Below are positions 1 to 6,728 of a stretch of 10,407 nucleotides of DNA, one piece after another. Origin of the DNA: Myxococcales bacterium. Lineage in GTDB: Bacteria; Myxococcota; Myxococcia; Myxococcales; Myxococcaceae. Position 1 is the first letter of the stretch. Each line of letters starts with the position of its first letter. The notes beneath the pieces are model-generated. The model saw only the letters and a program-made list of their open reading frames with translations. It did not search any database and had not been told where the DNA came from. The stretch is taken from the NCBI GenBank assembly GCA_003153055.1, contig PMBV01000208.1, positions 1,143 to 11,549 on the forward strand. The letters are read 5' to 3'. Both the position numbers and the translations under genes were made by a program.

Positions 1-76
1 CGTACACCGTGATGACACGCTCGGAGGTCGCCCCGAGGAACGGAACGAAGATGATGCTGGCGCGGTCTTCGGCCCT
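1..76 (-). other. Coding-like stretch downstream of the TGA that ends the CARDB remnant; runs off the window edge
   Basis: On the minus strand the 25 codons after the TGA at 77-79 stay open in the same frame to the window edge and read as plausible beta-rich protein (…ASIIFVPFLGATSERVITVY). About 22 of the 25 codons end in G or C, as in real genes of this genome. This suggests that the TGA is a nonsense change inside a longer gene, or that the old gene decays across this region. The stretch is too short to assign to a family, and the continuation lies outside the window. It could also be chance, because antisense and off-frame reading is often open in such GC-rich DNA. Confidence 0.3.
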
Positions 77-298
77 TCACCGAAGGTCGATGGGGCTGCC
101 GGAGCTGGTGTTGTTGGCTTCGTTGAGCTCGACAAGAGAGTTTTGGAGGTCCGCAACGGCCCCGAGGAAGTAGGTGCCCTCGGGGCCAATGGGCGATGCG
201 GGGACCTGGATGCTCTGCGTGGAGCAAGCGCCGGCTTCGAGTTGGAAGAAGGTTCCGCCAATGAGCCGGTCGGCGGCGGGGTCACAGGACTTCAGGGC
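77..298 (-). pseudogene. 3' remnant of a CARDB-repeat secreted protein gene (no start codon)
   Basis: The minus-strand frame ending at the TGA in 77-79 encodes about 73 residues that look like the second half of a CARDB (cell-adhesion related, Ig-like) domain. It shows a CDPAADRLIGG stretch, then an ACSTQSIQVP strand, then GTYFLGAVADLQNSLVELNE and ANNT, the usual 'YYLGAIVD…V.E.NE.NNT' ending of that family. Upstream the frame stays open only inside the arsA-like gene, to an in-frame TAA at 527-529, and I find no in-frame ATG, GTG or TTG there. Recognisable similarity begins at about 286-298, right at the arsA-like stop codon (292-294). The domain is therefore cut at its 5' end, which fits deletion or rearrangement of a larger repeat protein of the kind common in Myxococcota. 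About 80% of codons end in G/C, somewhat less than in the intact genes here. CARDB membership is by eye; pseudogene status is inferred from the missing start. Confidence 0.55.
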
Positions 299-1233
299 TG
301 GCGAAGGAGGGCGGCGAGGGCTCGGGTGACTTCGGGGCCTTCGCCTCCGACCTCGGGCAACCGCTCGGTTGGCTGGGCGTAGCGGTCGCGCACCATCGCC
401 AGCGCGGCGTCGGCCCGCTCGATGCGCCGCAGCTCCCGTTGCCCAAAGACATGAGGGCTCGCCTGGCCCAGGAGGGAGCCGAGGGCGCTCCGTTCCTCCC
501 CGGAGAAGGGATCGACGGGCACCCGGTTAATGACGATGGCCGAGACCTTGAGCCCGTGCTTGGCGAGGCCCTTCTCGAGCTCGATTGCCTCAGTGACCGG
601 CAGCGTCTCGGGCAACGTCACCACCACGCACGCCGTCATCGCGGGGTCGGTGAGGATCCGCACCCCTTCGTCCGCGGCGCGGAAGATGGGCCCCTTGGGA
701 ATGACGCGGGTGAGAAACTCGGGGATCTGCGCGAGCGCCAGAGCGTGACCGGTCGCGGGCGAATCGACGATGCAGATCTCGAACATCGGCCCGCCGCTCG
801 GGTGCGGCCGGCGGAGCAGATCGAGCATCCCGTACATCACGCCCATGTCCGAGAAGCCCGGCGCCGCCGAGAGAAACTTCCGCAGGGCCTGGGAGCGCAT
901 CGCTGCGTCGGCCAGCACCCGAAGGGGCAGCGTGTCTTGGAGGAAGCGCAGGTGCCCCCTCGATGGCGTCAGCAGGGCGACCCACAGCCCATCACTCACC
1001 AGGGCCGGCTCCTCTTCAGGCACCGGGCCACCCAGGAACTCGTGGAGCTGCGAGGGCACGTCGACCGAGGGGACGATCTCCGCCGCCAAGACCCGCTTCC
1101 CCGCCTGGGCGTAGGCCGTCGCCATCGCCGCGCTGAGCGCCGTCTTCCCGACGCCGCCCTTCCCAGTCACGATGATGAGCCGCCGCTCGACCAGCGGGAG
1201 CAGGCCGCAATGGAGGGAGGCCGGGGCGCTCAC
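292..1233 (-). CDS. ArsA/Get3-type P-loop ATPase (anion-transporting ATPase family)
   Basis: This 313-residue, single-domain, cytosolic ATPase of the SIMIBI class is related to ArsA/Get3. Residues 24-31 form a deviant Walker A loop, GKGGVGKT, including the signature lysine K25 that reaches across the dimer in this class. Residues 157-165 (DSPATGHAL) match the switch II 'DTAPTGHTLR' motif, and VINR at 234-237 matches the adenine-contacting segment. The switch I region is unusual: where arsenite pumps and Get3 have 'DPAHSL', this protein reads AEIVPSVDVPSQL (51-63). I see no arsenite-binding cysteine triad, and no arsB, arsC or arsR lies nearby, so a role in arsenic efflux is unlikely. ATP hydrolysis is probable; client or partner is unknown. 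The start is GTG at 1231-1233, chosen because it overlaps the upstream stop as GTGA; no strong ribosome site precedes it, which suggests translational coupling. The gene ends against a CARDB remnant, and its last residues could have been altered by that rearrangement. Confidence 0.9.
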   Translation of the reverse strand: MSAPASLHCGLLPLVERRLIIVTGKGGVGKTALSAAMATAYAQAGKRVLAAEIVPSVDVPSQLHEFLGGPVPEEEPALVSDGLWVALLTPSRGHLRFLQDTLPLRVLADAAMRSQALRKFLSAAPGFSDMGVMYGMLDLLRRPHPSGGPMFEICIVDSPATGHALALAQIPEFLTRVIPKGPIFRAADEGVRILTDPAMTACVVVTLPETLPVTEAIELEKGLAKHGLKVSAIVINRVPVDPFSGEERSALGSLLGQASPHVFGQRELRRIERADAALAMVRDRYAQPTERLPEVGGEGPEVTRALAALLRQP

Positions 1234-2291
1234 GGTCGAACCAGGCCCGAAGGCGTTGCCGGGGCGCTGGGGGACCCACCGGGGGCCACTCGCGAGCTCG
1301 TCAGCCTCCGGTCGATGATCTGGGTGAACATCGATCCGACGAAGGCCGAGGGCAGGGCGGTGTGAAAGAGCAGCCGGGCCTCGGCGCGGGCAAGATTCGC
1401 CTGGGCAGCCCGGTCGTCGTGGTCGAACAGCTCAGCCATCGCCCAGAGCCGTCGACCATAGAGGCGCCGGCGCTCGGGGGTGAGGTAACTCGCAGCGGCC
1501 TGGGAGGCCTTCGCCAAGGCTTGGTCCCGCTTCTGTGCCTCGCTCAGCACCAGCGGGCTCGTCTCGAGCTCGGCCAGCTGGTCAGCCAGCGCGGCGATCG
1601 CGCTCTCGGAGGGCAGCCAGCCCGTGAGCTCAGCCTCCCTGGCGAGCGTGGCGCCCCGGGTGGCCGCCGAGATGTCCTCCGGCTCCAGTGGAGGCAATGG
1701 CCAGTCAGGGTCGACGGGATCGATCTCCAGCATTCGCAGGAGCGTCGCGGTCTCGAGCGAGAGTGGCCTGCTGCCGCGCTCATTGAGGGCCAGGGCCCGA
1801 CCCAGCTCGAGTTTCAGCCTCGGCCACTCCACGGGCACCACTTTGAGGTGGGCGTCGGCGGCGATCTCCTCGAGGCGGTCGCGGTAGGCTCCTCGGCGCG
1901 CCGGGCCTCCATCGATCTCGAGAATGCCACCTTCGTCGCTGATGATGCTCCGATATGCCCTGAACTCGCCCGAGATGCGTCGGCCGAAGAACACCACTCG
2001 CTCGCCGGTTCCCTCGATTGCCGAGAGGAGGCCCTTGAGCTCCTCGGTCGTGCCGGGCAGCGGGGCCACGGGCTCCGTGGGGGCTGGGGCGGGCTCCACG
2101 GCGAGGCCGCTCGACCTCAACTGGTAGATGGCGCGCTTGGCGAGGCGGGCCACGGCCTTCACCTTCGATCGGGTGAGCGCCTCGGGGAGCTCGGAGCGGC
2201 GGGCCTTGACCCACGCGGCCAGCACCAGCTCGGCCTCGGCCGGGCTCATCGCCTCGACCTCGCCGACGCCCAGCAAGAGAGGGTCGCTCAT
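1230..2291 (-). CDS. Unrecognised soluble protein, coupled to the ArsA-type ATPase
   Basis: I do not recognise this 353-residue protein. It has no signal peptide or membrane segment. Residues 17-62 are a helical, basic region with conserved-looking character (AVARLAKRAIYQLRSSGL). A proline-rich linker at about 65-80 leads to a compact alpha/beta region at about 95-190 (ERVVFFGRRISGEFRAYRSI, then ILEIDGG). The rest, about 205-330, is strongly helical and Ala/Leu/Glu/Arg-rich, followed by a Ser/Pro/Ala-rich tail. The ATG at 2289-2291 is preferred because AGGAG sits 5 bases upstream; a start 13 codons earlier (2330) is possible but would run into the end of the preceding gene and lacks such a site. 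The stop overlaps the GTG of the ArsA-type gene by 4 bases, so the two proteins are probably made together and may act together. That partnership is inference from gene layout only. Confidence 0.8.
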   Translation of the reverse strand: MSDPLLLGVGEVEAMSPAEAELVLAAWVKARRSELPEALTRSKVKAVARLAKRAIYQLRSSGLAVEPAPAPTEPVAPLPGTTEELKGLLSAIEGTGERVVFFGRRISGEFRAYRSIISDEGGILEIDGGPARRGAYRDRLEEIAADAHLKVVPVEWPRLKLELGRALALNERGSRPLSLETATLLRMLEIDPVDPDWPLPPLEPEDISAATRGATLAREAELTGWLPSESAIAALADQLAELETSPLVLSEAQKRDQALAKASQAAASYLTPERRRLYGRRLWAMAELFDHDDRAAQANLARAEARLLFHTALPSAFVGSMFTQIIDRRLTSSRVAPGGSPSAPATPSGLVRP

Positions 2292-2296
2292 GGTGT

Positions 2297-2301
2297 CTCC
2301 T
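2297..2301 (-). promoter_or_regulatory. Ribosome binding site that fixes the start of the 1230-2291 gene
   Basis: On the minus strand, AGGAG followed by five bases (ACACC) precedes the ATG at 2291. It is the clearest Shine-Dalgarno site in the left half of the window and argues for the shorter of the two possible starts of the downstream gene. Confidence 0.75.
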
Positions 2302-2326
2302 GACAGCGGGTGGTGGCCTGATGAGC

Positions 2327-3904
2327 TCACCGGCGGCGAACCAGGGAGAAGTCGCCGACGCGCGCCACGACGGTGAGGTCCGACTGGAGCAAGGCTCCGA
2401 AGACCTGCTCCGGCGGCGGCCCTCGGAGGAGAAAGTGATCATACGCCGGGCCCTGCTTGGCCCAGTCGAAGTGATCGGGCCTCCACTCGCTGTCGAAGGT
2501 GGGCGGCGGGGTGCCCCGATACATCAGCGGTGAGTGGGGCGTGAGCGCGAAGGAGAAGTTCGTCAGCCCGCCCTTCTCTCGGGCGATGACGCAGCTCGAG
2601 TGGAGGTACACCGGGTGGGTCACGGCGCGGGAGCCGGTGCTCCAGATGAGCCCCATCACTCGAGCCTTGTCGCCCGCGGCCCGCGTCAGCTCTGAAAGCG
2701 CGTTCGACTCGACCCCGAAGGCACTGAAGGCGGTCCAGAGCGGCACCATCAGCACCACCGACGCGGCCACCGCGAGCCACAGGCCTCGACGAGCCCAGTG
2801 AGGCGACAGCGCCGGCACCGAGGCGACCAGGAGGGCCGCCGCGAGGTGCACGTAGCGGGTGTTCAGGTAATACATGTACCCGCGAATGTCGAAGGGCAGG
2901 GCGAAGAGGAGCACCAGCGCCAGCGCCCCCAAACCAACCATCCGAAACCGGGCGATGGGCCCCTCGGTCCCTTTGGCGCGGGTGAAGAGCGCGACGAGCG
3001 AGGCCGCCAACGCGAGGGCCACCACGAGCCGAACCGCGTACTGATCCGACCCATTGGGGAGCATCCCCGCGAGCATCGGGAACTGAACGTCGAAGCCGCG
3101 GAACGAGATCAGCTCGGCCAGGTTCTGGGAGAACGGCTTCCAGGCGAGATTCTCGGGCGACAGCATCGGGCCCCAGCTGCGCCATGGCTGGCCGGGAGCG
3201 ATCTCCTGGGGCTGGCCGACCCGCAAGCCCACCCAGAGTACGAAGAGGAGCACCCCCGGCACCACGCCGAACAGCGCAGGCACCCGGGCCCGCCAGCTGG
3301 TGCCCTCGGGGGCTGGAGTCATCGCCAAGAGCAGCGGCAACGCCACGGCGAGCCAGGCGAAGACCTGCACGTGGAACAGGAGTACCGTGACGAGGACCAC
3401 GGCCAGCAACCCCGCCCACCGCCGCCGATGGGGCGCGTCTTCGATGGCACGAACGAACAGCCCGCTGGTCACCACCGCCAGGGGGATCGCGGCGCAGTAA
3501 TTGATGAAGCCCCAGGCGAAGCTGTCACCGTAAGCGAAGGGGAGCGCCAGCAGCGCGGGCCAGGTGGGCCGCTTGAGGCTCCTCAGTAGAAACGCCAGCG
3601 ACAAGGGCAGGCCCGCCACGTAGGCCGAGAGGAAGAGCCGGTTGGCCAGCTCGAGGGGCATGAGCCAGTTGAGCAGGCTGACCACGTAATAATAGCCCAG
3701 GTAGGGCGTCAGCTCGGGCCGCCGGGCGAACACCTCTGGGTAGAGCGTCGAGGGGTCATCGAGGCGGTGGAGCACCGAGATGAGGTGCAGGTGCTGCGGC
3801 AGATCGACCAGGGGGAGCGCCTGGCTCGCCCACAGCGGCGCCACCGCGCAGAGGAGCGCGATGACCCAGGCGAGCGTGTCAGTCCGAGCCAGCTTGTCGT
3901 TCAC
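2327..3904 (-). CDS. Polytopic membrane protein, GT-C glycosyltransferase-like
   Basis: This is a roughly 525-residue integral membrane protein. I count about ten or eleven hydrophobic segments between residues 10 and 395. The spans at about 11-29, 87-107, 165-195, 209-227, 290-307, 322-338, 351-367 and 373-395 are clearest. A polar C-terminal part of about 125 residues follows. The first segment leads into PLVDLPQHLH (31-40), an Asp-containing first loop of the kind that carries the catalytic acid in GT-C (dolichol/undecaprenyl-phosphate-sugar dependent) glycosyltransferases. That assignment is by architecture only; no specific family motif proves it. The start is uncertain: GTG at 3902-3904 has a G-rich AGGGTGG stretch upstream, while GTG at 3916 and TTG at 3943 are also in frame. 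It lies 60 bases after nadA and 35 bases before the next gene in the same direction, so it is probably co-transcribed. A sugar-transfer role in envelope biogenesis would fit the neighbouring lipoprotein, but the substrate is unknown. Confidence 0.8.
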   Translation of the reverse strand: MNDKLARTDTLAWVIALLCAVAPLWASQALPLVDLPQHLHLISVLHRLDDPSTLYPEVFARRPELTPYLGYYYVVSLLNWLMPLELANRLFLSAYVAGLPLSLAFLLRSLKRPTWPALLALPFAYGDSFAWGFINYCAAIPLAVVTSGLFVRAIEDAPHRRRWAGLLAVVLVTVLLFHVQVFAWLAVALPLLLAMTPAPEGTSWRARVPALFGVVPGVLLFVLWVGLRVGQPQEIAPGQPWRSWGPMLSPENLAWKPFSQNLAELISFRGFDVQFPMLAGMLPNGSDQYAVRLVVALALAASLVALFTRAKGTEGPIARFRMVGLGALALVLLFALPFDIRGYMYYLNTRYVHLAAALLVASVPALSPHWARRGLWLAVAASVVLMVPLWTAFSAFGVESNALSELTRAAGDKARVMGLIWSTGSRAVTHPVYLHSSCVIAREKGGLTNFSFALTPHSPLMYRGTPPPTFDSEWRPDHFDWAKQGPAYDHFLLRGPPPEQVFGALLQSDLTVVARVGDFSLVRRR

Positions 3905-3964
3905 GTGGCCGTCCACCCTGCATGGGGTCCCGCTCGTTGGCAAGCAGCCGTTGCGATGGACCCG

Positions 3965-4882
3965 TCAGCTCCACTCCAGCATGCGCTTGAGCGGCGCCAG
4001 GGCGGCTGCCCTCAGGTCGGCCGGGAGCTCGAGGGTCGGCGAGCGATCGCGCATGCACTTGGCCAACTTCTCGAGGGTGTTGAGGCGCATGTAGGGGCAC
4101 TCGTTGCACGAACAGCCGTTGTCCGGCGGCGCGGCGATGAACGTCTTGCCCGGCGAGCGGCGCTGCATCTGGTGAATGATGCCCGGCTCGGTCACCACGA
4201 TGAAGATCGTCGCTGGGCTCTTCTCGGTGTAGTCGAGGAGCTGCTTGGTCGACCCGATGTAGTCGGCGTGAGCCAAGACGTTGGCCTCGCACTCCGGGTG
4301 GGCGATCACCTTGGCTCCGGCGTGCTCGACCTGCAATTGCACGATGCGCTTCTCGCTGAAGATCTCGTGCACGATGCAGCTGCCCGGCCACAGCACGAGC
4401 TCCCGCCCGCTCTCCTTCTGCACGTAGCGGCCGAGGTGTTGATCGGGGGCGAAGATGATGGGGCGATCCTTGGGGATCCGCGAGACGATCTTCACCGCGT
4501 TCGAGCTGGTGACGATCACGTCGCTCATGGCCTTCACTTCCGCCGAGGAGTTCACGTAGGTCACGACGAAGCTGCCGGGGTGGCGGGCGCAGAACTCCTT
4601 GAACGGCCCGGGGGGGCATCGATCAGACAGGGAGCAACCGGCGGCGAGATCGGGCAGCAGGACCAGCTTCTCGGGGTTCAAGATCTTCGCCGTCTCGGCC
4701 ATGAAGTGCACGCCGCAGAAGACGATGACGTCGGCCTTCGTCTTTTCGGCCTGCTGGGCCAGCGCGAGCGAGTCGCCCACGAAGTCGGCCACGTCCTGGA
4801 TCTCAGAGTCTTGGTAGTAGTGGGCCAGGATCACCGCGTTCAGCTCGCGCTTGAGCCGTTCGATCTCTGCTTCAAAGTCCAT
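3965..4882 (-). CDS. nadA: Quinolinate synthase NadA
   Basis: NadA is a cytosolic [4Fe-4S] enzyme that condenses iminoaspartate with dihydroxyacetone phosphate to give quinolinate, a precursor of NAD. The 305-residue length matches the short, Thermotoga-type form of the family. Diagnostic segments are present in order: ILAHYYQ (18-24), [10 protein letters not shown] (30-39), [10 protein letters not shown] (55-64), [10 protein letters not shown] (76-85), [12 protein letters not shown] (107-118), TSSNAV (125-130), FAPDQHLG (144-151), GSCIVHE (167-173), HPEC (195-198) and TEPGIIHQM (231-239). Cluster ligands are expected to be C83, C169 and one cysteine of CSCNEC (257-262), most likely C262. The ATG start agrees with the family N-terminus; only a weak AGGG precedes it. 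The gene sits 33 bases after the PPC lipoprotein gene. No nadB or nadC, its usual pathway partners, is in the window, so they must be elsewhere if the pathway is complete. Confidence 0.97.
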   Translation of the reverse strand: MDFEAEIERLKRELNAVILAHYYQDSEIQDVADFVGDSLALAQQAEKTKADVIVFCGVHFMAETAKILNPEKLVLLPDLAAGCSLSDRCPPGPFKEFCARHPGSFVVTYVNSSAEVKAMSDVIVTSSNAVKIVSRIPKDRPIIFAPDQHLGRYVQKESGRELVLWPGSCIVHEIFSEKRIVQLQVEHAGAKVIAHPECEANVLAHADYIGSTKQLLDYTEKSPATIFIVVTEPGIIHQMQRRSPGKTFIAAPPDNGCSCNECPYMRLNTLEKLAKCMRDRSPTLELPADLRAAALAPLKRMLEWS

Positions 4883-4915
4883 GGCCCTGGCTTAACACTC
4901 CGTGCCGCGGGCGAG

Positions 4916-6664
4916 CTACTCGGCTTCCTCGTCGACCGAGAGCTGATAGCTGTCTTGAAAGTTGGCCTCTCGATTCTTCGCATCACGCACCTCGAGCACG
5001 TAGAGGCCCGGCTCGGCGGCGTAGCGCACCGTCTCGGGCCGGTCGCCCTTGGCCCCGTCGCTCGTCTGCACCAGGGTCAGCTTGCCGTCGGCCTCCAAGC
5101 GGTGCAGGTAGAGCCCCACGTCGACCTTGAGTACCCCGGTCACCGTGGCCTTCAGGGGCGTCTTCACCTGGCGATCCCGCAGATCGAGCTGGAAGTAGTC
5201 GACGTCTTTCTTGGGGAAGACCGTGCCCCGCATGGCGCGGCCCAGGCTGATCGGCGTGGCCGTCGACGCGGTGTTGTTGGGCTCCTTCTCAGCCGTGCCG
5301 TCATCGGGCACCACGGTGGCAGACAGGCGGTACGCCGAGTCGGAGTTCTCGTCGTCTTTCACCCACTTGCCGTCGACCTTGCGGGCCGCTGCCTCGACCT
5401 TGATGAGGCACGAACCAGGGCAGGAGACGCTGTTGAGCTGCTCTGGCTCACGCGTGCCGCCCTCGTTGGCCTTGAGGAGCGTCTCTTCAGGCTTGCCCTC
5501 AGGCTGGCTCACCACCGAGAGGACCACGTCGACCTTCTCGACGCCGGTGAGCTGCAGCGTGGCGATGGACGGGCCGTCGACCACCAGCCGGTAGTAGTCC
5601 ACGTCACCGCGCGGCGAGAGGAAACCCTCCCGGTAGCTGTTGGCCCCCAGCTCGGTGGCATGGGCGGGGTCGTCGTTGGGCTCCAGCTCGGCGCTGGCGC
5701 CGGCCTCTTCCTGCGCCACCGTCAGGGTGTACGAGAGGGCGTCGTTGAAGCCGCGCTTGGCGTCTTTCCCGGTACCCAGGGGGCTCGAACGCACCACCAC
5801 GTAGACGACCTGGTCGGTCTCGCGCACGCCGATGTTGCGAAGCGAGAGGGCCCCGTTCTCTCGCGACTTGGCCGAGAACAGCACCGCCTCGGCTTCGGTC
5901 ATCACCTGGAGGTCGAAGGCCACGCCTTCCACCTGGCTCACGTCGACTCGGATCGCCACCCGCGCCGCCGGCCTGGCCGCCCCAGCGTCCACCGGGAGCG
6001 CCTCGGCACCTGGGCCCGCGTCGGTAGGCTCGGGGCTGGGCCCGGCTGAATCCACCGCCGCGGGCATCTCGAAGCGGTAGACGTCGACGTCGTTGGGGTG
6101 GCCCATGTAGCCCGAGATGGCCTGGCCCAGGGCGACGTGGGTGGCGTCGACCCGGCGATCGTTGGGCTCGAGCTCGTAGCCTGGCAGCCGATCAGAGAAG
6201 CGCGCCGTGAGGGTGTACGCGCCGCCCGCGCCACGCTTGAGCGATACCACCCGAGCCAGGGCCAGGCCCGATACGTCGAGATTGGGAAGGTGCTCGGTGC
6301 CGCCTACGCCCGCCGCGTTGACGGCGCCCAGCACCGTGCCGGTCTCGTCGACCAGCTCGAGCGCGATGTCGGCGCCGGGCGGGCACGTCACCACCAGGTC
6401 GACGGTCTTGGGCACCGCCGATTTGAAGGCGTACCAGTCGACGTCGGGGTGAGCGGGGTCGGCGCCGAGGTTCGCCTGGATGATCGAGGTGCGGTCGATC
6501 ACCATCGCCCGCTCGGCCGAGTCGTTGGGCTCCTTCTCGGTGAGGATCGGCGGCCCTGCGTCGGGCGAGCCCGCGTCGACGGCCCCTCCTTTGGTGCAGG
6601 TGCAAGCGGAGACGGCGAGCACCATCGAAAGGGTGACCAGGTGGCGATTCATGGGGCGATTCAT
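4916..6664 (-). CDS. Lipoprotein with four PPC-type repeat domains
   Basis: This 582-residue exported lipoprotein starts with a basic N-terminus and a hydrophobic core ending in VSA-C, a lipobox with lipidated C21. A short Gly/Asp/Ala/Pro linker follows. The rest is four PPC-like beta-sandwich units. Each opens with an EPND/EPNN motif (45-48, 166-169, 328-331, 461-464) and carries the partner DVDWY, DVDVY, DVDYY or DVDYF strand about 25-30 residues later. Domain two is interrupted by a low-complexity Pro/Ala/Asp stretch (about 201-235). PPC domains usually trail secreted peptidases; here there is no catalytic domain, so a structural or ligand-binding role at the cell surface or in the periplasm is more likely. 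C93 and the C415/C419 pair may form disulfides. The start could be M1 or M5, as neither has a clear ribosome site. It is the first gene of the five-gene minus-strand array and diverges from another exported-protein gene. Confidence 0.88.
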   Translation of the reverse strand: MNRPMNRHLVTLSMVLAVSACTCTKGGAVDAGSPDAGPPILTEKEPNDSAERAMVIDRTSIIQANLGADPAHPDVDWYAFKSAVPKTVDLVVTCPPGADIALELVDETGTVLGAVNAAGVGGTEHLPNLDVSGLALARVVSLKRGAGGAYTLTARFSDRLPGYELEPNDRRVDATHVALGQAISGYMGHPNDVDVYRFEMPAAVDSAGPSPEPTDAGPGAEALPVDAGAARPAARVAIRVDVSQVEGVAFDLQVMTEAEAVLFSAKSRENGALSLRNIGVRETDQVVYVVVRSSPLGTGKDAKRGFNDALSYTLTVAQEEAGASAELEPNDDPAHATELGANSYREGFLSPRGDVDYYRLVVDGPSIATLQLTGVEKVDVVLSVVSQPEGKPEETLLKANEGGTREPEQLNSVSCPGSCLIKVEAAARKVDGKWVKDDENSDSAYRLSATVVPDDGTAEKEPNNTASTATPISLGRAMRGTVFPKKDVDYFQLDLRDRQVKTPLKATVTGVLKVDVGLYLHRLEADGKLTLVQTSDGAKGDRPETVRYAAEPGLYVLEVRDAKNREANFQDSYQLSVDEEAE

Positions 6665-6728
6665 GCCATGTGCGAGGAACGACTCAAACCGAAGAAATCT
6701 TCCCTCGATGCGTTAGGTTCCCGACCCA
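6665..6728. promoter_or_regulatory. Divergent promoter region between the lipoprotein and glycan-binding-domain genes
   Basis: This 64-base spacer is the only place from which both the five-gene minus-strand array and the plus-strand gene at 6729 can be started. I see no convincing -35/-10 pair or sigma-54 site. Its one clear structure is the dyad at 6691-6702. Its role as a shared control region is inferred from gene orientation. Confidence 0.5.
6691..6702. repeat. Short perfect dyad GAAGA-AA-TCTTC in the divergent spacer
   Basis: Two perfect 5-base arms are separated by AA, in a locally AT-richer patch near the middle of the divergent spacer. It has the size of a regulator half-site pair, but a 10-base dyad can arise by chance. 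No regulator gene is nearby. Confidence 0.35.

Noticed and set aside
143..382. Short plus-strand open frame of 79 codons
   Set aside because: It lies opposite the CARDB remnant and the arsA-like 3' end and has a compositional look of antisense translation.
292..1233. Arsenic resistance operon
   Set aside because: The ATPase lacks the canonical switch I and an arsenite-binding cysteine triad, and there is no arsB, arsC, arsD or arsR nearby.
439..2303. Two plus-strand open frames (439-1365 and 1362-2303), nearly contiguous
   Set aside because: Both are antisense to the ArsA-type gene and its coupled partner; the apparent contiguity mirrors the overlap of the real genes.
2292..2330. Longer start for the unknown protein at 2330
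   Set aside because: The extension overlaps the preceding gene's stop and has no ribosome site, while the ATG at 2291 has AGGAG at ideal spacing.
3767..6049. Very long plus-strand open frame (760 codons) across nadA and the PPC lipoprotein gene
   Set aside because: It is antisense to two well-supported genes, has a His/Arg/Gly/Val-heavy composition typical of reverse-frame reading of GC-rich DNA, and shows no domain.
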